Part shown: positions 43,171 to 51,986 of the stretch, piece by piece | Layout: the number at the start of each line of letters is the position of its first letter | Numbering within the stretch: position 1 is the stretch's first letter | From: Streptomyces roseifaciens | GTDB taxonomy: Bacteria > Actinomycetota > Actinomycetes > Streptomycetales > Streptomycetaceae | Assembly (NCBI RefSeq): GCF_001445655.1 | Contig: NZ_LNBE01000003.1 | Location: 2,338,530 to 2,402,529 of the forward strand | Length of the DNA: 64,000 bases | Direction of reading: 5' to 3' | Notes under the pieces: generated by a model | What the model saw: the letters and a program-made list of their open reading frames with translations, nothing else | Told to the model about the DNA's origin: nothing | The model's database searches: none | Program-made: the position numbers and the translations under genes

Positions 43171-44265
43171 ATGTCTAAAGATCATCTCGCCTTCCCGTCA
43201 CCGCTTTCCTCAAGGAGCGCCGTGTCCACAGCATGCCGTCCCGTGCTCTGCCTGCCTGATCACACCGTGACCCTCGACGAAGCCGTCTCCCACATGGGGG
43301 AGCTGCACGCAAGCCATCCGAGGATCGGCACGGCCCTGCGATTGATGCGCAACACCTCGGTGGGCACCAGATCGCTCGTCGACCCTTTTGCGGAAGTGAC
43401 GCGATTCCGGACCTTCGGCGAGCGCATGCGCCGTTACGCCGAAGCCGGTACCGCATTAGGAGTACGGGCCGCAGAGGGCGCGCTGGCGGCCGCCGACACC
43501 ACCGTGCAGGAAGTGGATCACCTCGTGCTGGTCTCGTGCACCGGGTATCTCCTGCCGGGGCTCGACGCGTACATCGCGGGCCGTCTGGGCCTGCGCAGGG
43601 ACGTCCGCAGGCTGGCATTCGGCCAGGTGGGCTGCGCCGGCGGTGCCTATGCGCTGGCGCGCGCCCGCGAGCTGTCCGCCGTCCGTCCCGGGTCCGTCAC
43701 TTTGATCGTCGCGGTCGAACTGTGCTCACTGTCGTACCAGCCCGGCGACGACAGGATCGCCTCGTTCGTCTCGACCGCGCTCTTCGGCGACGCAGCCGCC
43801 GCCTGCGTCGTCCGGGACGACCGGCCCGGTCTGCGGCTCGACGCCTCGTACGAGGACCTCGCACCGGACACCCTCGGGCACATCTCCTACGAGGTCGACG
43901 AGCTCGGCTTCCACTTCGATACCAACCCCCGGATATCCCGCGTGGTCGCGGACGCGATGCCGGGACTCAGACGCTGGCTCGAGGAGGAGACGCCCGTGCT
44001 CGCGCCGCAGCCGGACTTCCTCATCAGCCACACGGGCGGGCCGCGCATCATGTACGAGGTCAGCAAGGGGCTGGGAATTCCGCCGGCCATGTTCAGGCTC
44101 AGTGAGAACTCCCTGGCCCTGCGCGGCAACACCGCGAGCGCCGTGGTCTTCGACGTCCTGGAGCAGACCTTCGCCGCCCCACCGCGTCCCGGGGGAGCGG
44201 GGCTGGTCATCGCCTTCGGCCCCGGGGTCACCACGGTGGCCGTCACCGGCACCTGGGTCGCGTAG
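43171..44265 (+). CDS. Type III polyketide synthase
   Basis: A 364-aa chalcone-synthase-like enzyme. The catalytic triad is visible: Cys in FGQVGCAGGAYALA (about residue 155), His in ISHTGGPRIMYEVS (about 287) and Asn in LRGNTASAVVFDVL (about 320). Also VELCSLSYQP and FGDAAAACVV, as in bacterial germicidin/alkylresorcinol-type synthases. It should condense malonyl units onto an acyl-CoA starter; product unknown. ATG 43171 has AGGAG 8 nt upstream, but GTG 43222 (AAGGAG, 4 nt) would give the family-typical N-terminus. No tailoring genes adjoin it. Confidence 0.93.
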   Translation: MSKDHLAFPSPLSSRSAVSTACRPVLCLPDHTVTLDEAVSHMGELHASHPRIGTALRLMRNTSVGTRSLVDPFAEVTRFRTFGERMRRYAEAGTALGVRAAEGALAAADTTVQEVDHLVLVSCTGYLLPGLDAYIAGRLGLRRDVRRLAFGQVGCAGGAYALARARELSAVRPGSVTLIVAVELCSLSYQPGDDRIASFVSTALFGDAAAACVVRDDRPGLRLDASYEDLAPDTLGHISYEVDELGFHFDTNPRISRVVADAMPGLRRWLEEETPVLAPQPDFLISHTGGPRIMYEVSKGLGIPPAMFRLSENSLALRGNTASAVVFDVLEQTFAAPPRPGGAGLVIAFGPGVTTVAVTGTWVA

Positions 44266-44416
44266 TAGGCGCGTCACGCAGCCGACAGCCTTGCCGGGAT
44301 GCGCCCGCGATCCTCGCATCCCGGCTCCGGCCCGGGTTCCGGCGCGCACGCGTCCGCCACCGGACGCCGATCCGTTCAGGCTCTCCCGGCAGTCACCTGG
44401 TGCCGGGGCCGATCGG

Positions 44417-45691
44417 TCAGCCGGTGGGGCTGCCACCGGACGTCGGCCGCGCCCCCTGGGGGACGGGCAGGTTGAACACATGGCCCGGGGTGACGATCTT
44501 GGTGATCGCCTGACCGAAGAGGGTGCTGGGCTCCGTCAGGCCGTGCAGGATGTCCGTGTTGAGCAGGACGACGAGCGTCGCCCGCTCGTCGGGGAGGTAG
44601 ATCGTCAGCGATTCGTAGCCGGGAAGCGAGCCGTTGTGACCGATCCAGCCCTGGACGTTGAAGATTCCCAGGCCGTACCCGACGCCCGAAATGGGCGTCG
44701 GAAGGGTCTTCAGACGCTCCGCCTGCGTCTTGGGACGCAGCAGGGAGCCGGTAGCGACGACACGCGCCCAGGTCCGCAGGTCCCGCAGGTCGGAGCTCAT
44801 CGCTCCGGCGGCCCAGGCCCAGGACGGATTCCAGTGCGTGGCGTCCTCGACCGCGCCCGAGGCCGTCTGGTCGGTGTATCCGTGGGCGTGGGGCCTGGGG
44901 AACTCGGCGCCCGTCGGGAACAGGGTGTGGCGCAGCCCCGCCGGCTTCAGGACCCTCTCATGGATGAACTTGTGGAGTGGACGGCCGCCGGCCTTCTCCA
45001 CGACAAGGCCCAGCAGGATCAGATTGGTGTTGGAGTACTCGAACTTCTCACCGGGCTGGAACTGCACCGGATGCTTGAAGGAGTAGCCGAGCAACTCCTG
45101 AGGAGAGAAGGGCCGGTACGGGTCGGACAGGAAGGCCTTGGAGAAGCCCGCATCCTCCGAGTAGTTGAACAGGCCGCTACGCATGTCCGCGAGGTCGCGC
45201 AGGGTGATGCGGTGGCCGTTGGGGACGCCCTTGACGTACCGGCCGATCGGGTCGTCCAGCTTCACCTTGCCGTCGTCGACCAGTTCGAGCAGGGCGGTCA
45301 CGGTGAAGGTCTTGGTCTCGCTGCCGATCCGCATATGGAGACCGGGGCTCATGGGGGTTCTGTTGGCCTTGTCGGCGACGCCGAAGGCCCGTACGTAATT
45401 CCCCTTGCCGGGAGCCGAAAGGCCCACGATGACCCCGGGCACGGAGGTTTCGCGCATCACTTGCCGGATCGCCGTGTCCAGACGTGCGGCGACAGCGGGG
45501 CTGAGCTTCGGGAATCGGGTGCCGGTGTCCGGAGAGGAGGCGAGGGACGCGGAGGATGCGGCGTGGAGGCGGAGGGGAGAGAAGGAGGAATCCGCGGCGA
45601 TCGCGCCCGGCGCGGTCACCGGTACCGCCAGCAGCCCGGCGGCGGCCAGACCCGCGCACGTTCTGCGCCAACGCGTGTGCAGGCACCTCAT
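44417..45691 (-). CDS. Secreted serine hydrolase (beta-lactamase/DD-peptidase family)
   Basis: A 424-aa secreted protein: signal AGLAAAGLLAVPVTAPGAIA, then a beta-lactamase-like fold with S-x-x-K in RIGSETKTFTVTALLELV, Y-x-N in FEYSNTNLILLGLVVEKAGG, and H-x-G in WIGHNGSLPGYESLTI. Streptomyces D-Ala-D-Ala carboxypeptidases (R61 type) share this arrangement. ATG 45691 has GGAGG 6 nt upstream. It is convergent with the polyketide synthase gene. Confidence 0.93.
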   Translation of the reverse strand: MRCLHTRWRRTCAGLAAAGLLAVPVTAPGAIAADSSFSPLRLHAASSASLASSPDTGTRFPKLSPAVAARLDTAIRQVMRETSVPGVIVGLSAPGKGNYVRAFGVADKANRTPMSPGLHMRIGSETKTFTVTALLELVDDGKVKLDDPIGRYVKGVPNGHRITLRDLADMRSGLFNYSEDAGFSKAFLSDPYRPFSPQELLGYSFKHPVQFQPGEKFEYSNTNLILLGLVVEKAGGRPLHKFIHERVLKPAGLRHTLFPTGAEFPRPHAHGYTDQTASGAVEDATHWNPSWAWAAGAMSSDLRDLRTWARVVATGSLLRPKTQAERLKTLPTPISGVGYGLGIFNVQGWIGHNGSLPGYESLTIYLPDERATLVVLLNTDILHGLTEPSTLFGQAITKIVTPGHVFNLPVPQGARPTSGGSPTG

Positions 45692-45839
45692 GTCAGGCCT
45701 CCTGGCGGACGAGGACAAGTCCTTGGTCAGCCTAGGTCCGCTCGTATGTTCTCGCACCGCGACGCATGCTCGCGACGGCGTCACCTCTCCGCCCCCGCTT
45801 TCGAACGGGCGCTCGGTGCCGCGCCCCGCCCCCTAGCGT

Positions 45840-46640
45840 TCCGCGCAAGCGCTGGCGGCACGGCGCGCGCAGCGGTCTCGCCCTCCTCGTACGTGTGCGC
45901 CCGCGCCCGCGCTTCGTGAATGACGTCGCCGATCTGGCGTACGGCCTCGCGGGTACGGCCCGTCGCCGCGAGTGCCTCACCGTACGTACAGCGTGCGCAG
46001 CAGCACGTGCCGGGGCCGCCAGGGGCGGCGCGGTGAGGGCCAGGCCCCGGGAGGCGTGGTCGACGGCCGCGTCGCGGATGCCGACGGCGAGGAGGCGCTA
46101 CGTAAGGCGTTGATGGGCGAGGGCGACCATGGCGGTGCGACCGGCTTGCTGGGCCAGGGTGAGGGCTTGGTCGAGAAAGTCCCGTGGCCGTCCCCGGTCG
46201 CCGTGGCGCATGAGTGCGACAGCGAGATTGGACCAGAGGCCGCTGCAGGAGGACCAGACGCCAGGCACGGTCGGGCATCCCCACCGAGGCGGTGGCCTCG
46301 ACGGCGCCGCGCATCGTCTCCCGTTCGGCGGAGTACCAGGCGAGGGCATCCCTGCGGTCGGCGAACGTACGGACCGCGACCGGTCGCCGGGCCCCGGCAG
46401 GCAGGGCGCAGCACGGCTCGTTGCCGTGTTTTGCGGCGGCGCACGCCGCGTGGAGCGTGTGCAGCCAGTGGTCGAGCAGCCGCAGCAGGACCTCGGGTTC
46501 GTACCCCGGGGACAGGCTGCGGGCGTAGAGCCGCACCAGGTCGTGCAGCACGCTGGAGTGCGGGCTCGTCTCGGCGACCCGTTGGGGGCGGCCGCCTGGC
46601 TGCGGCAGGCAGCCGGCGAGCGCGGCGGCCCGCGCCGAGG
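45840..46640 (-). pseudogene. AfsR/BTAD-like regulator fragment with several frameshifts
   Basis: Recognisable blocks lie in order in different minus frames: LHDLVRLYARSLSPGYEPEV, LLRLLDHWLHTLHAACAAAK, DALAWYSAERETMRGAVEAT and DRAWRLVLLQ; then NLAVALMRHGDRGRPRDFLD and QALTLAQQAG; then CTYGEALAATGRTREAVRQI. This is the end of the ATPase domain plus TPR repeats of an AfsR-like regulator. The N-terminal DNA-binding part is missing. At least three frameshifts. Confidence 0.7.
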
Positions 46641-46784
46641 CCGTGGAACATCTACCGGGCCCGTTCGGGCAGGTGCTGCACGTCCAGGCCCAGCGATCGT
46701 CGACATGTCCGCAACGAACTCGTCGACCCGCTCGGTCTCCGCCGCTGGCGCTTCGGCAACGGCAGGCTTCTCGGACGCGGACGG

Positions 46785-47177
46785 TCACGAAGACAGAAGC
46801 ACTGCGACCGGTTCCTCGTGGGCCGTCTCGTCGTCGATGAGCAGCACGTGGCGCACTGACTCCTCGGCCCTCAGCGCGGACGCCAGGCTCAGCGCGGCTC
46901 GGGTGCCGGGGGCGTCGAAGGCCGTGACGTCATGCCGTGCGTCCAGGGCACGGGCTATCCGCGCCGACTGCCACAGGGCCTGCCCCCGGCGAGGGCCGCC
47001 GCGCGCGGTGATGTAGATGACCGCATCGAGTTCGACGGCATCGAGGCAGGCATCCGACAAGGCGCGGTCGGCGGCATGCACCGCACGATCGAGTGTCTCG
47101 TCACGGGAGTAGTCGGGCGAGGCTGTGCGAGCCGGAAGGAGCGGGTGGGGATGACGCCGTATGGCCGTGTCGTCCAT
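46785..47177 (-). CDS. Truncated ketosynthase-III-like protein
   Basis: A 130-aa frame from ATG 47177 resembling the first half of a KAS III/thiolase fold: AADRALSDACLDAVELDAVI, then the strand VIYITA, and FDAPGTRAALSLASALRAEE followed by VRHVLLIDDE. In intact enzymes the position within FDAPGTRA would carry the active-site cysteine, which is absent. The protein is less than half the usual 330 residues, so it is either a gene remnant or a non-catalytic half. The call rests on pattern only. Confidence 0.4.
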   Translation of the reverse strand: MDDTAIRRHPHPLLPARTASPDYSRDETLDRAVHAADRALSDACLDAVELDAVIYITARGGPRRGQALWQSARIARALDARHDVTAFDAPGTRAALSLASALRAEESVRHVLLIDDETAHEEPVAVLLSS

Positions 47178-47350
47178 CGGTGACGTGAGTCCCCTCTGAT
47201 TGTTGTGTGTTCTCGGTCTCCGGCCCAACTCTGCCGCCAGGTGCCTGCTCGGCAAGGTGCTCGGCCGTCGTGTTGATGCGTTTCAGATGGATGTCAGGGG
47301 AATCCGTATGTTCTTTTAGCGGAAGCGCGTTGCCACCGGACAGCGCGGGA

Positions 47351-47449
47351 TCATGTCGCGAGGATGAACGCCAGGAGATACATGACGACGACTGAGATGT
47401 ACAGGGAAGCCTGGTAGCGGGCCGGGTACTCGTAGGTGTTCCTCTTCAC
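47351..47449 (-). CDS. Possible 32-aa membrane peptide
   Basis: From GTG 47449 the frame gives KRNTYEYPARYQASLYISVV then VMYLLAFILAT. It is a short positively charged head and one transmembrane helix, with strong third-position GC bias that disappears upstream of the GTG. The ribosome-binding site is weak (CGGGGC). It could be a genuine small membrane protein or the last codons of a lost gene. Confidence 0.35.
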   Translation of the reverse strand: MKRNTYEYPARYQASLYISVVVMYLLAFILAT

Positions 47450-47610
47450 GCCCCGGCGCCATTCGTCGCGAATCGCCGCTGGACGTTGCCTCTCCGGGAT
47501 GGGTCCCAGACGGGATTCATGTCGCGATATAGCGTTAGTCTTCCATCGCGCCGCTGCCTGCGTCGTGCGGATACGTTCGACAGGCCCAGGAGGGAAGCAT
47601 GTCGGGAGAG

Positions 47611-47715
47611 TCCCTCATGCCGCAGCGCCGGCAGCAGTGTGCGGAACTGGCGCGGGCTCAGCCCGGTGAACGGTGCTGTCCGGGACGGCGCAGACGCCGT
47701 GATCACACCAGTCAC
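47611..47715 (-). pseudogene. DDE transposase N-terminal remnant
   Basis: From ATG 47715 the frame reads MTGVITASAPSRTAPFTGLS then PRQFRTLLPALRHEG, which is the start of Streptomyces IS5/IS4-like DDE_Tnp_4 transposases ('PFTGLSPRQF'). Homology-like sequence ends after about 35 residues. Confidence 0.65.
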
Positions 47716-47806
47716 AGCGAGATCATCTCACCCATGCCCCGCAGTACGGACGGGATAGCCCGGGCGTGAGGGAGCGCAGGCGCAGCGCCGATGGGCTGGG
47801 GCAGTG

Positions 47807-48328
47807 TCATGGCCTGCGCACACGGGCCTCTGTGTTCTTGAGAGTCAGATCGCGGGCGAGGTGCGCGCGACGCAGACCGTGTTTACGCAGGTAGCGAAGA
47901 TCCTCGTCGGTGTCGTACATGAGTTGAGTGTGGAAATAGTTCACGTGCTCCAGCACCGCGAACAGCGCGAACGCGAGCCCCGGCCAGCTGCCGCTCCCCC
48001 CGACGACAGGTTTGTCGACTACTGCCCAGCCGGTGAACAGCACTCCGGCAATCAGCACCGGAACGTTGAGTACGCGGACAGAGGTGAAGGCCCTCGCGCC
48101 GGGAAGGGGTGCCCCCGCAACCATGAGCTGGCGGAGCTTGGCCAGCCAGTATCCGGCTCCCTGTACGAGGAGGAGTGCGAACAACGCGAAGCCCACGACG
48201 TTCGCCGGCGTCACCGGAAAACCGGTGACGCCGAACCAGATTACGGCCTGGAGAGGGATGTTGAGCAGTTCCAGCAGCGCCAGTGATCGCAGCCGCCGCT
48301 GGACCCAGACTCGAGAGCGATGGTTCAT
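47807..48328 (-). CDS. Integral membrane protein of unknown function
   Basis: A 173-aa protein with about four hydrophobic segments (ALLELLNIPLQAVIWFGVTG, NVVGFALFALLLVQGAGYW, VLNVPVLIAGVLFTGWAV, WPGLAFALFAVLEHVNYF) and a basic C-terminus (DLRYLRKHGLRRAHLARDLT). The HVNYFHTQLMYDT stretch after the last helix is distinctive. Stand-alone gene; no family name known to me. Confidence 0.75.
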   Translation of the reverse strand: MNHRSRVWVQRRLRSLALLELLNIPLQAVIWFGVTGFPVTPANVVGFALFALLLVQGAGYWLAKLRQLMVAGAPLPGARAFTSVRVLNVPVLIAGVLFTGWAVVDKPVVGGSGSWPGLAFALFAVLEHVNYFHTQLMYDTDEDLRYLRKHGLRRAHLARDLTLKNTEARVRRP

Positions 48329-48585
48329 CCGAAGATCATGTCAGTGCCCGCCCGGGATGACCATGGAATCCTTCCCGGAGTGCAGCGTAACCGTTCATGG
48401 TTATGGGTGGAGCGTCCATGACACCACACGCAATGTCGCTGGACTGCGCAACTGCAGCATCTCCGGACGGGCGAGCGGATGCACGGCAACCGACTACGAC
48501 CCGCATCGACTCAAAGATCATCTATGGGACAACCCTTGAACTGGGCGACGCTCGGGTATTGCGGGAGCGGCAGCTGCTGATGTGG

Positions 48586-48741
48586 GCCTGGCCGGCTCGA
48601 CTGCTGGGTCTGGTTGGGTTTGCTGCGGGCGAGCCTGTAGGACTCGGTTCCAGTTTCGATCAAGGTGGTGTTGAAGGTGAGCCTGTCCACCGTTGCCTGA
48701 TTCAAGGCTGTGGTGGAGCGCTGCTCCGCAGTGGTGGCCTT
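48586..48741 (-). pseudogene. IS21 IstB ATPase, C-terminal fragment
   Basis: The minus frame ATVDRLTFNTTLIETGTESY then RLARSK matches the last conserved block of IstB helper ATPases of IS21 elements ('VDRLTFNG-IETGTDSYRL'). Everything upstream (Walker motifs) is missing. It abuts a kdpC fragment on the opposite strand. Confidence 0.75.
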
Positions 48742-48762
48742 CAGCGGTGTCGTCCCCGGGCG

Positions 48763-48997
48763 GTGCCCGCCGACGCGCTGACCGCCAGCGGCTCCGGTCT
48801 CGACCCTCGCATCTCCCCGGGCTACGCCTACGAGCAGGCCAGACGCGTGGCCAGGGTCCGCCAGCTGCCGCCGGGCGCAGGTCCGGGCCCTGGCCAGTCG
48901 GCACGTCCGGAGCCGGGACCTCGATTTCCTGGGGCAGGAACAGGTCAACATCGTCGAGCTCGACCAGAACCTCGCCATGTCCGGGGCCGGGCGATGA
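48763..48997 (+). pseudogene. kdpC: kdpC, C-terminal fragment with frameshift
   Basis: VPADALTASGSGLDPRISPG then YAYEQARRVARVRQLPP, and after a one-base shift AQVRALASRHVRSRDLDFLG and QEQVNIVELDQNLA. This is the C-terminal half of KdpC, the potassium-ATPase stabilising subunit, including the ASGSGLDP hallmark. The 5' half and the rest of the kdp operon are not in the window. Confidence 0.88.
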
Positions 48998-49098
48998 CGA
49001 GGCCTCACGCCTCATAGCCGGTACGGGCGGCGGGGGAGCCGGACCTTCGTGATACTTTCCGCGAGCGTTGGTGAGTTGTTTATGCTCAGGGGGGCAGC

Positions 49099-49911
49099 GT
49101 GACTGATCAGTTCGCCGGCAGTTCTGACGCTTGGGAGCGGGTCCGCTCGGAGGCCGAGGGCGCGGCGTTGGGGGAGCATCGCGCGGTGTACTGGCCGTTG
49201 ACGTGTTACCCGCCGGGTAAACAGCGGCGGGTAGGTGTGGTTGGCATCGTCTGCCTGGCCCTGTCGGTGGCCCTTGTGAACACGTCGCTTTGGATCCTCA
49301 CGGCCTTCACCGCCCCGTTCGCGGTGGTCTGCGCCCTGGGGTGGCTCATCGCGGTGCGTACCGACCGGCGGAACGCCGGTGTGCGGCTCGACCTGTTCGC
49401 GCACGGCCTGGTCTTCACCGGGCCCCGCGTTTCTCTGCACGTCTATCGCTGGGACGCGGTGTCCGTCCTGGAATGGATTCGTGATCCCACCCGTAACAGC
49501 CTGTACTACGGCCGGACATGGATCTACAAGTTGACCGCTCCCGGTGGCCGGAGCGTCAGGATCAGAGGCGGCATGACGGAGGGAGGCGGCATCGCGGACG
49601 TCGAGCGATGGGGCCCGGCGATCCTGCAGGCCGTCACCGAGGCGCAGTTGCCCGGGGCGCTCGCCGCCCTCGAACAGGGACGGACGCTGGAGTTCGGCGA
49701 CCTGGCGGTGAGCCGGGACGCACTGACGGCCGTGGGGGTGCCCATACCGTGGACCCGGATCGGCGACATCACGTACAAGGGGGACGACCTCGTCTTCAAG
49801 GCCGTGGGGAGCCGGCGGGTGCTGGTCAAGGCGAGTGTCCTCCGCATTCCGAACCGGCCCCTGCTCGAGGTGCTCATCCGGCACCTGCGCGACTCCACGC
49901 GGCAGTCGTAG
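49099..49911 (+). CDS. DUF6585-family membrane protein
   Basis: A 270-aa protein from GTG 49099. Two membrane helices (VGIVCLALSVALVNTSLWIL and FTAPFAVVCALGWLIAV, about residues 50-92) are followed by a cytoplasmic PH-like beta domain: GVRLDLFAHGLVFTGPRVSL, VYRWDAVSVLEWIRDP, then FGDLAVSRDALTAVGVPIPW and TRIGDITYKGDDLVFKA. The order fits DUF6585. Function unknown. It lies directly left of the IS630 element. Confidence 0.8.
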   Translation: MTDQFAGSSDAWERVRSEAEGAALGEHRAVYWPLTCYPPGKQRRVGVVGIVCLALSVALVNTSLWILTAFTAPFAVVCALGWLIAVRTDRRNAGVRLDLFAHGLVFTGPRVSLHVYRWDAVSVLEWIRDPTRNSLYYGRTWIYKLTAPGGRSVRIRGGMTEGGGIADVERWGPAILQAVTEAQLPGALAALEQGRTLEFGDLAVSRDALTAVGVPIPWTRIGDITYKGDDLVFKAVGSRRVLVKASVLRIPNRPLLEVLIRHLRDSTRQS

Positions 49912-50033
49912 CGGCGACGGCCATGGCGCCCTTGTCCGCGCGCCTGAGGCCAGGTCTCCTCCCGAGGGGGTCGCTAGTGCTGTGACCGCGTAGGTTCGCG
50001 AGGTTGGTGGTTGAGGCGCTTGGACGTGCGGTG

Positions 50034-51183
50034 ATGTCCGTTCCGACCGCTGGGGGTGTCGTGGCCGAGCCTGTGCGGGTACGCAGACTGACCGACCAGG
50101 AAGGGCAGAAGCTGCAGCAGATCGTGCGCCGGGGCAGCACCAGCTCGGTGCGCTTCCGGCGGGCGATGATGCTGCTGGCGTCCGTCGGCGGGAACCGTGT
50201 TCCCGTGATCGCCCAGCTGGTCCAGGCCGACGAGGACACAGTGCGGGAGGTGATCCACCAGTTCAACAACATCGGCCTGGCCTGCCTGGACCCTCGATGG
50301 GCGGGAGGCCGTCCCCGCCTGCTCAGCGATGACGAGGAGGACTTCGTCATCCAGACGGCCACCACCCGCCCCAGCAAGCTCGGCCAGCTCTTCACCCGCT
50401 GGTCGATCCGTAAACTCGCCGCCTACCTGACCCGCGTCCACGGACGCGTCATCCGCATCGGCCGTAAAGCCTTACGATGCCTGCTGTCGCGCCGCGGCAT
50501 CACCTTCCAGCGCACCAAGACATGGAAGGAGTCCCCCGACCCCGACCGCGACGCCAAATTCGACCGGACCGAGCAGGTACTGGAACACTTCCCGGACCGG
50601 GGTTTCGCCTTCGACGAGTTCGGCCCCCTTGGGATCCGCCCCACCGCGGGCTCCTGCTGGGCGAAGCAGCGCAAGCCCGACCGGCTCCCGGCGACCTACC
50701 ACCGCATCCACGGCGTCACCTGCTTCCACGGCTGCTACTCCGCTGGCGACGACCGGCTATGGGGCGTCAACCGGCGCCGCAAGGGCACCGTCAGCACCCT
50801 GGCCGCGCTGAAGTCGATCGAGCCGCCCGACCCGACGGCGCACCGATCCACATCATCCTGGACAACCTCTCCGCCCATACCGGTCAGGACATCCACCGCT
50901 GGGCGAAGAAGAACAAGGTCGAGCTGTGCTTCACCCCCGACCTACGCCTCCTGGGCCAACCCGATCGAGGCCCACTTCGGCCCGCTGCGGCAGTTCACGC
51001 TGGCCAACTCAAACCACCGCAGCCACCCTGCGCAGACCCAGGCCCTGCACCGCTACCTGCGCCGGCGCAACGCCAACGCCCGCCACCCCGACGTGCTCGC
51101 CGCTCAACACCGCGAACGCGCCCGCATCCGCAATGAGAAAAGGCATCCGCTGGGGCAGGCGCCCACTCGATGCCGCAGCGTGA
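50034..51183 (+). pseudogene. IS630-family transposase with three frameshifts
   Basis: ATG 50034 leads into VRVRRLTDQEGQKLQQIVRR, an N-terminal helix-turn-helix region (VIAQLVQADEDTVREVIHQF) and RKALRCLLSRRGITFQRTKT. The first catalytic Asp region is FAFDEFGPLGIRP. A shift near 50840 gives IHIILDNLSAHTGQDIHRWA (second Asp), another near 50940 gives SWANPIEAHFGPLRQFTLAN (catalytic Glu), and an extra A in the AAAA run near 51137 precedes the C-terminus GIRWGRRPLDAAA. All parts are present, so it is recently broken. Confidence 0.9.
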
Positions 51184-51237
51184 CCATCGCGGCAGGCGTC
51201 CCGGTCACAGCTCAGTGTTATGCCGTGAACCTTCCCA

Positions 51238-51804
51238 TCAAGCGGGTGGAACCCGGCGGGCAGGAACCTCGAAGACGAGTTCACGACCGTCCTCCTCATC
51301 CCACTGCTCTCCGACTTCAACGAAGCCGAAGCCCGAGATCGTGGCCAGGGATGCCACGTTGTCGGGGCTGATCGTCGCCCGCACAGTCGTGACTGCGGCT
51401 TCGGCCGTTGCCCGGCGGAGCAACTCGATCAGCGCGGCTCGGGCATATCCCTGACGACGGAAATCGGGAGCGACGGAGTAGCCGATCTCGACCATGCCGA
51501 CCTCATCAGGCGGTCCGTGGAACCCGGCATGTCCGACGACGAGACTGCTGTCGCCGACGACCGCTTGTCGCACCATCCACCGTGCCTGGCCGGGATCGGC
51601 GGCCATCTGGTCGAGCCGGAACCGCCATAACCACCGTGCTCTCTCGGTCACGAAGTACTTGGTCAACGAAACCCCGGCCACCCTGCTGGCTTCGGTCAGG
51701 TCACCATCGAGCAAGGCGGACATCGCCCCGCCGGACAGCTCGACAAAACGTACGCACCTCGGGCTCCGCGTGAACGGTCCCCCGTAATCGGCTTCATCTG
51801 TCAC
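51238..51804 (-). CDS. GNAT N-acetyltransferase
   Basis: A 188-aa GNAT protein: VRFVELSGGAMSALLDGDLT at the N-terminus, VVGHAGFHGPPDEVGMVEIG, then the acetyl-CoA loop SVAPDFRRQGYARAALIELL and ATISPDNVASLATISGFGFV. It looks intact. It lies inside the inverted ends of the IS630 element, opposite in strand to the transposase, so it may be a passenger gene or have been captured by recombination. Substrate unknown. Confidence 0.88.
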   Translation of the reverse strand: MTDEADYGGPFTRSPRCVRFVELSGGAMSALLDGDLTEASRVAGVSLTKYFVTERARWLWRFRLDQMAADPGQARWMVRQAVVGDSSLVVGHAGFHGPPDEVGMVEIGYSVAPDFRRQGYARAALIELLRRATAEAAVTTVRATISPDNVASLATISGFGFVEVGEQWDEEDGRELVFEVPARRVPPA

Positions 51805-51986
51805 CTACGGATGCTCACTGACTGGCCCAAAGGACGGCCAACGATTTCGAAGCAGTCCAACAACTACCCCGCGACGTCATCCACCCCCACGACCCTATTC
51901 CCGGTGAACCTTCCTGGTCACAGCACTGGATGAGCAGCATCCTGGCCAGCACGGCTACCGTCTGCCGGTGGCCTGACGGCCCGGCG

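Larger units (their letters stand above)
49976..51927 (+). mobile_element. Degraded IS630-type element enclosing an acetyltransferase gene
   Basis: The left end (49976-49999, starting AGTGCTGTGACC) and the right end (51904-51927, ending GGTCACAGCACT) are inverted repeats matching at 20 of 24 positions, with the outer 12 perfect. Between them lie a frameshifted IS630 transposase gene and, on the opposite strand, an intact GNAT gene. A second partial right-end-like sequence with CGGTCACAGC sits at 51202-51211, and GTGAACCTTCC occurs at both 51225-51235 and 51904-51914, so the GNAT segment is flanked by an 11-bp direct repeat. No clean TA target duplication is visible. Confidence 0.65.

Noticed and set aside
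37674-44265. A single biosynthetic cluster joining P450 fusion, PAS-LuxR, transglycosylase and type III PKS
   Set aside because: The genes are separated by strong terminators and a wall enzyme, face different directions and lack tailoring or resistance genes. Proximity alone does not support a cluster.
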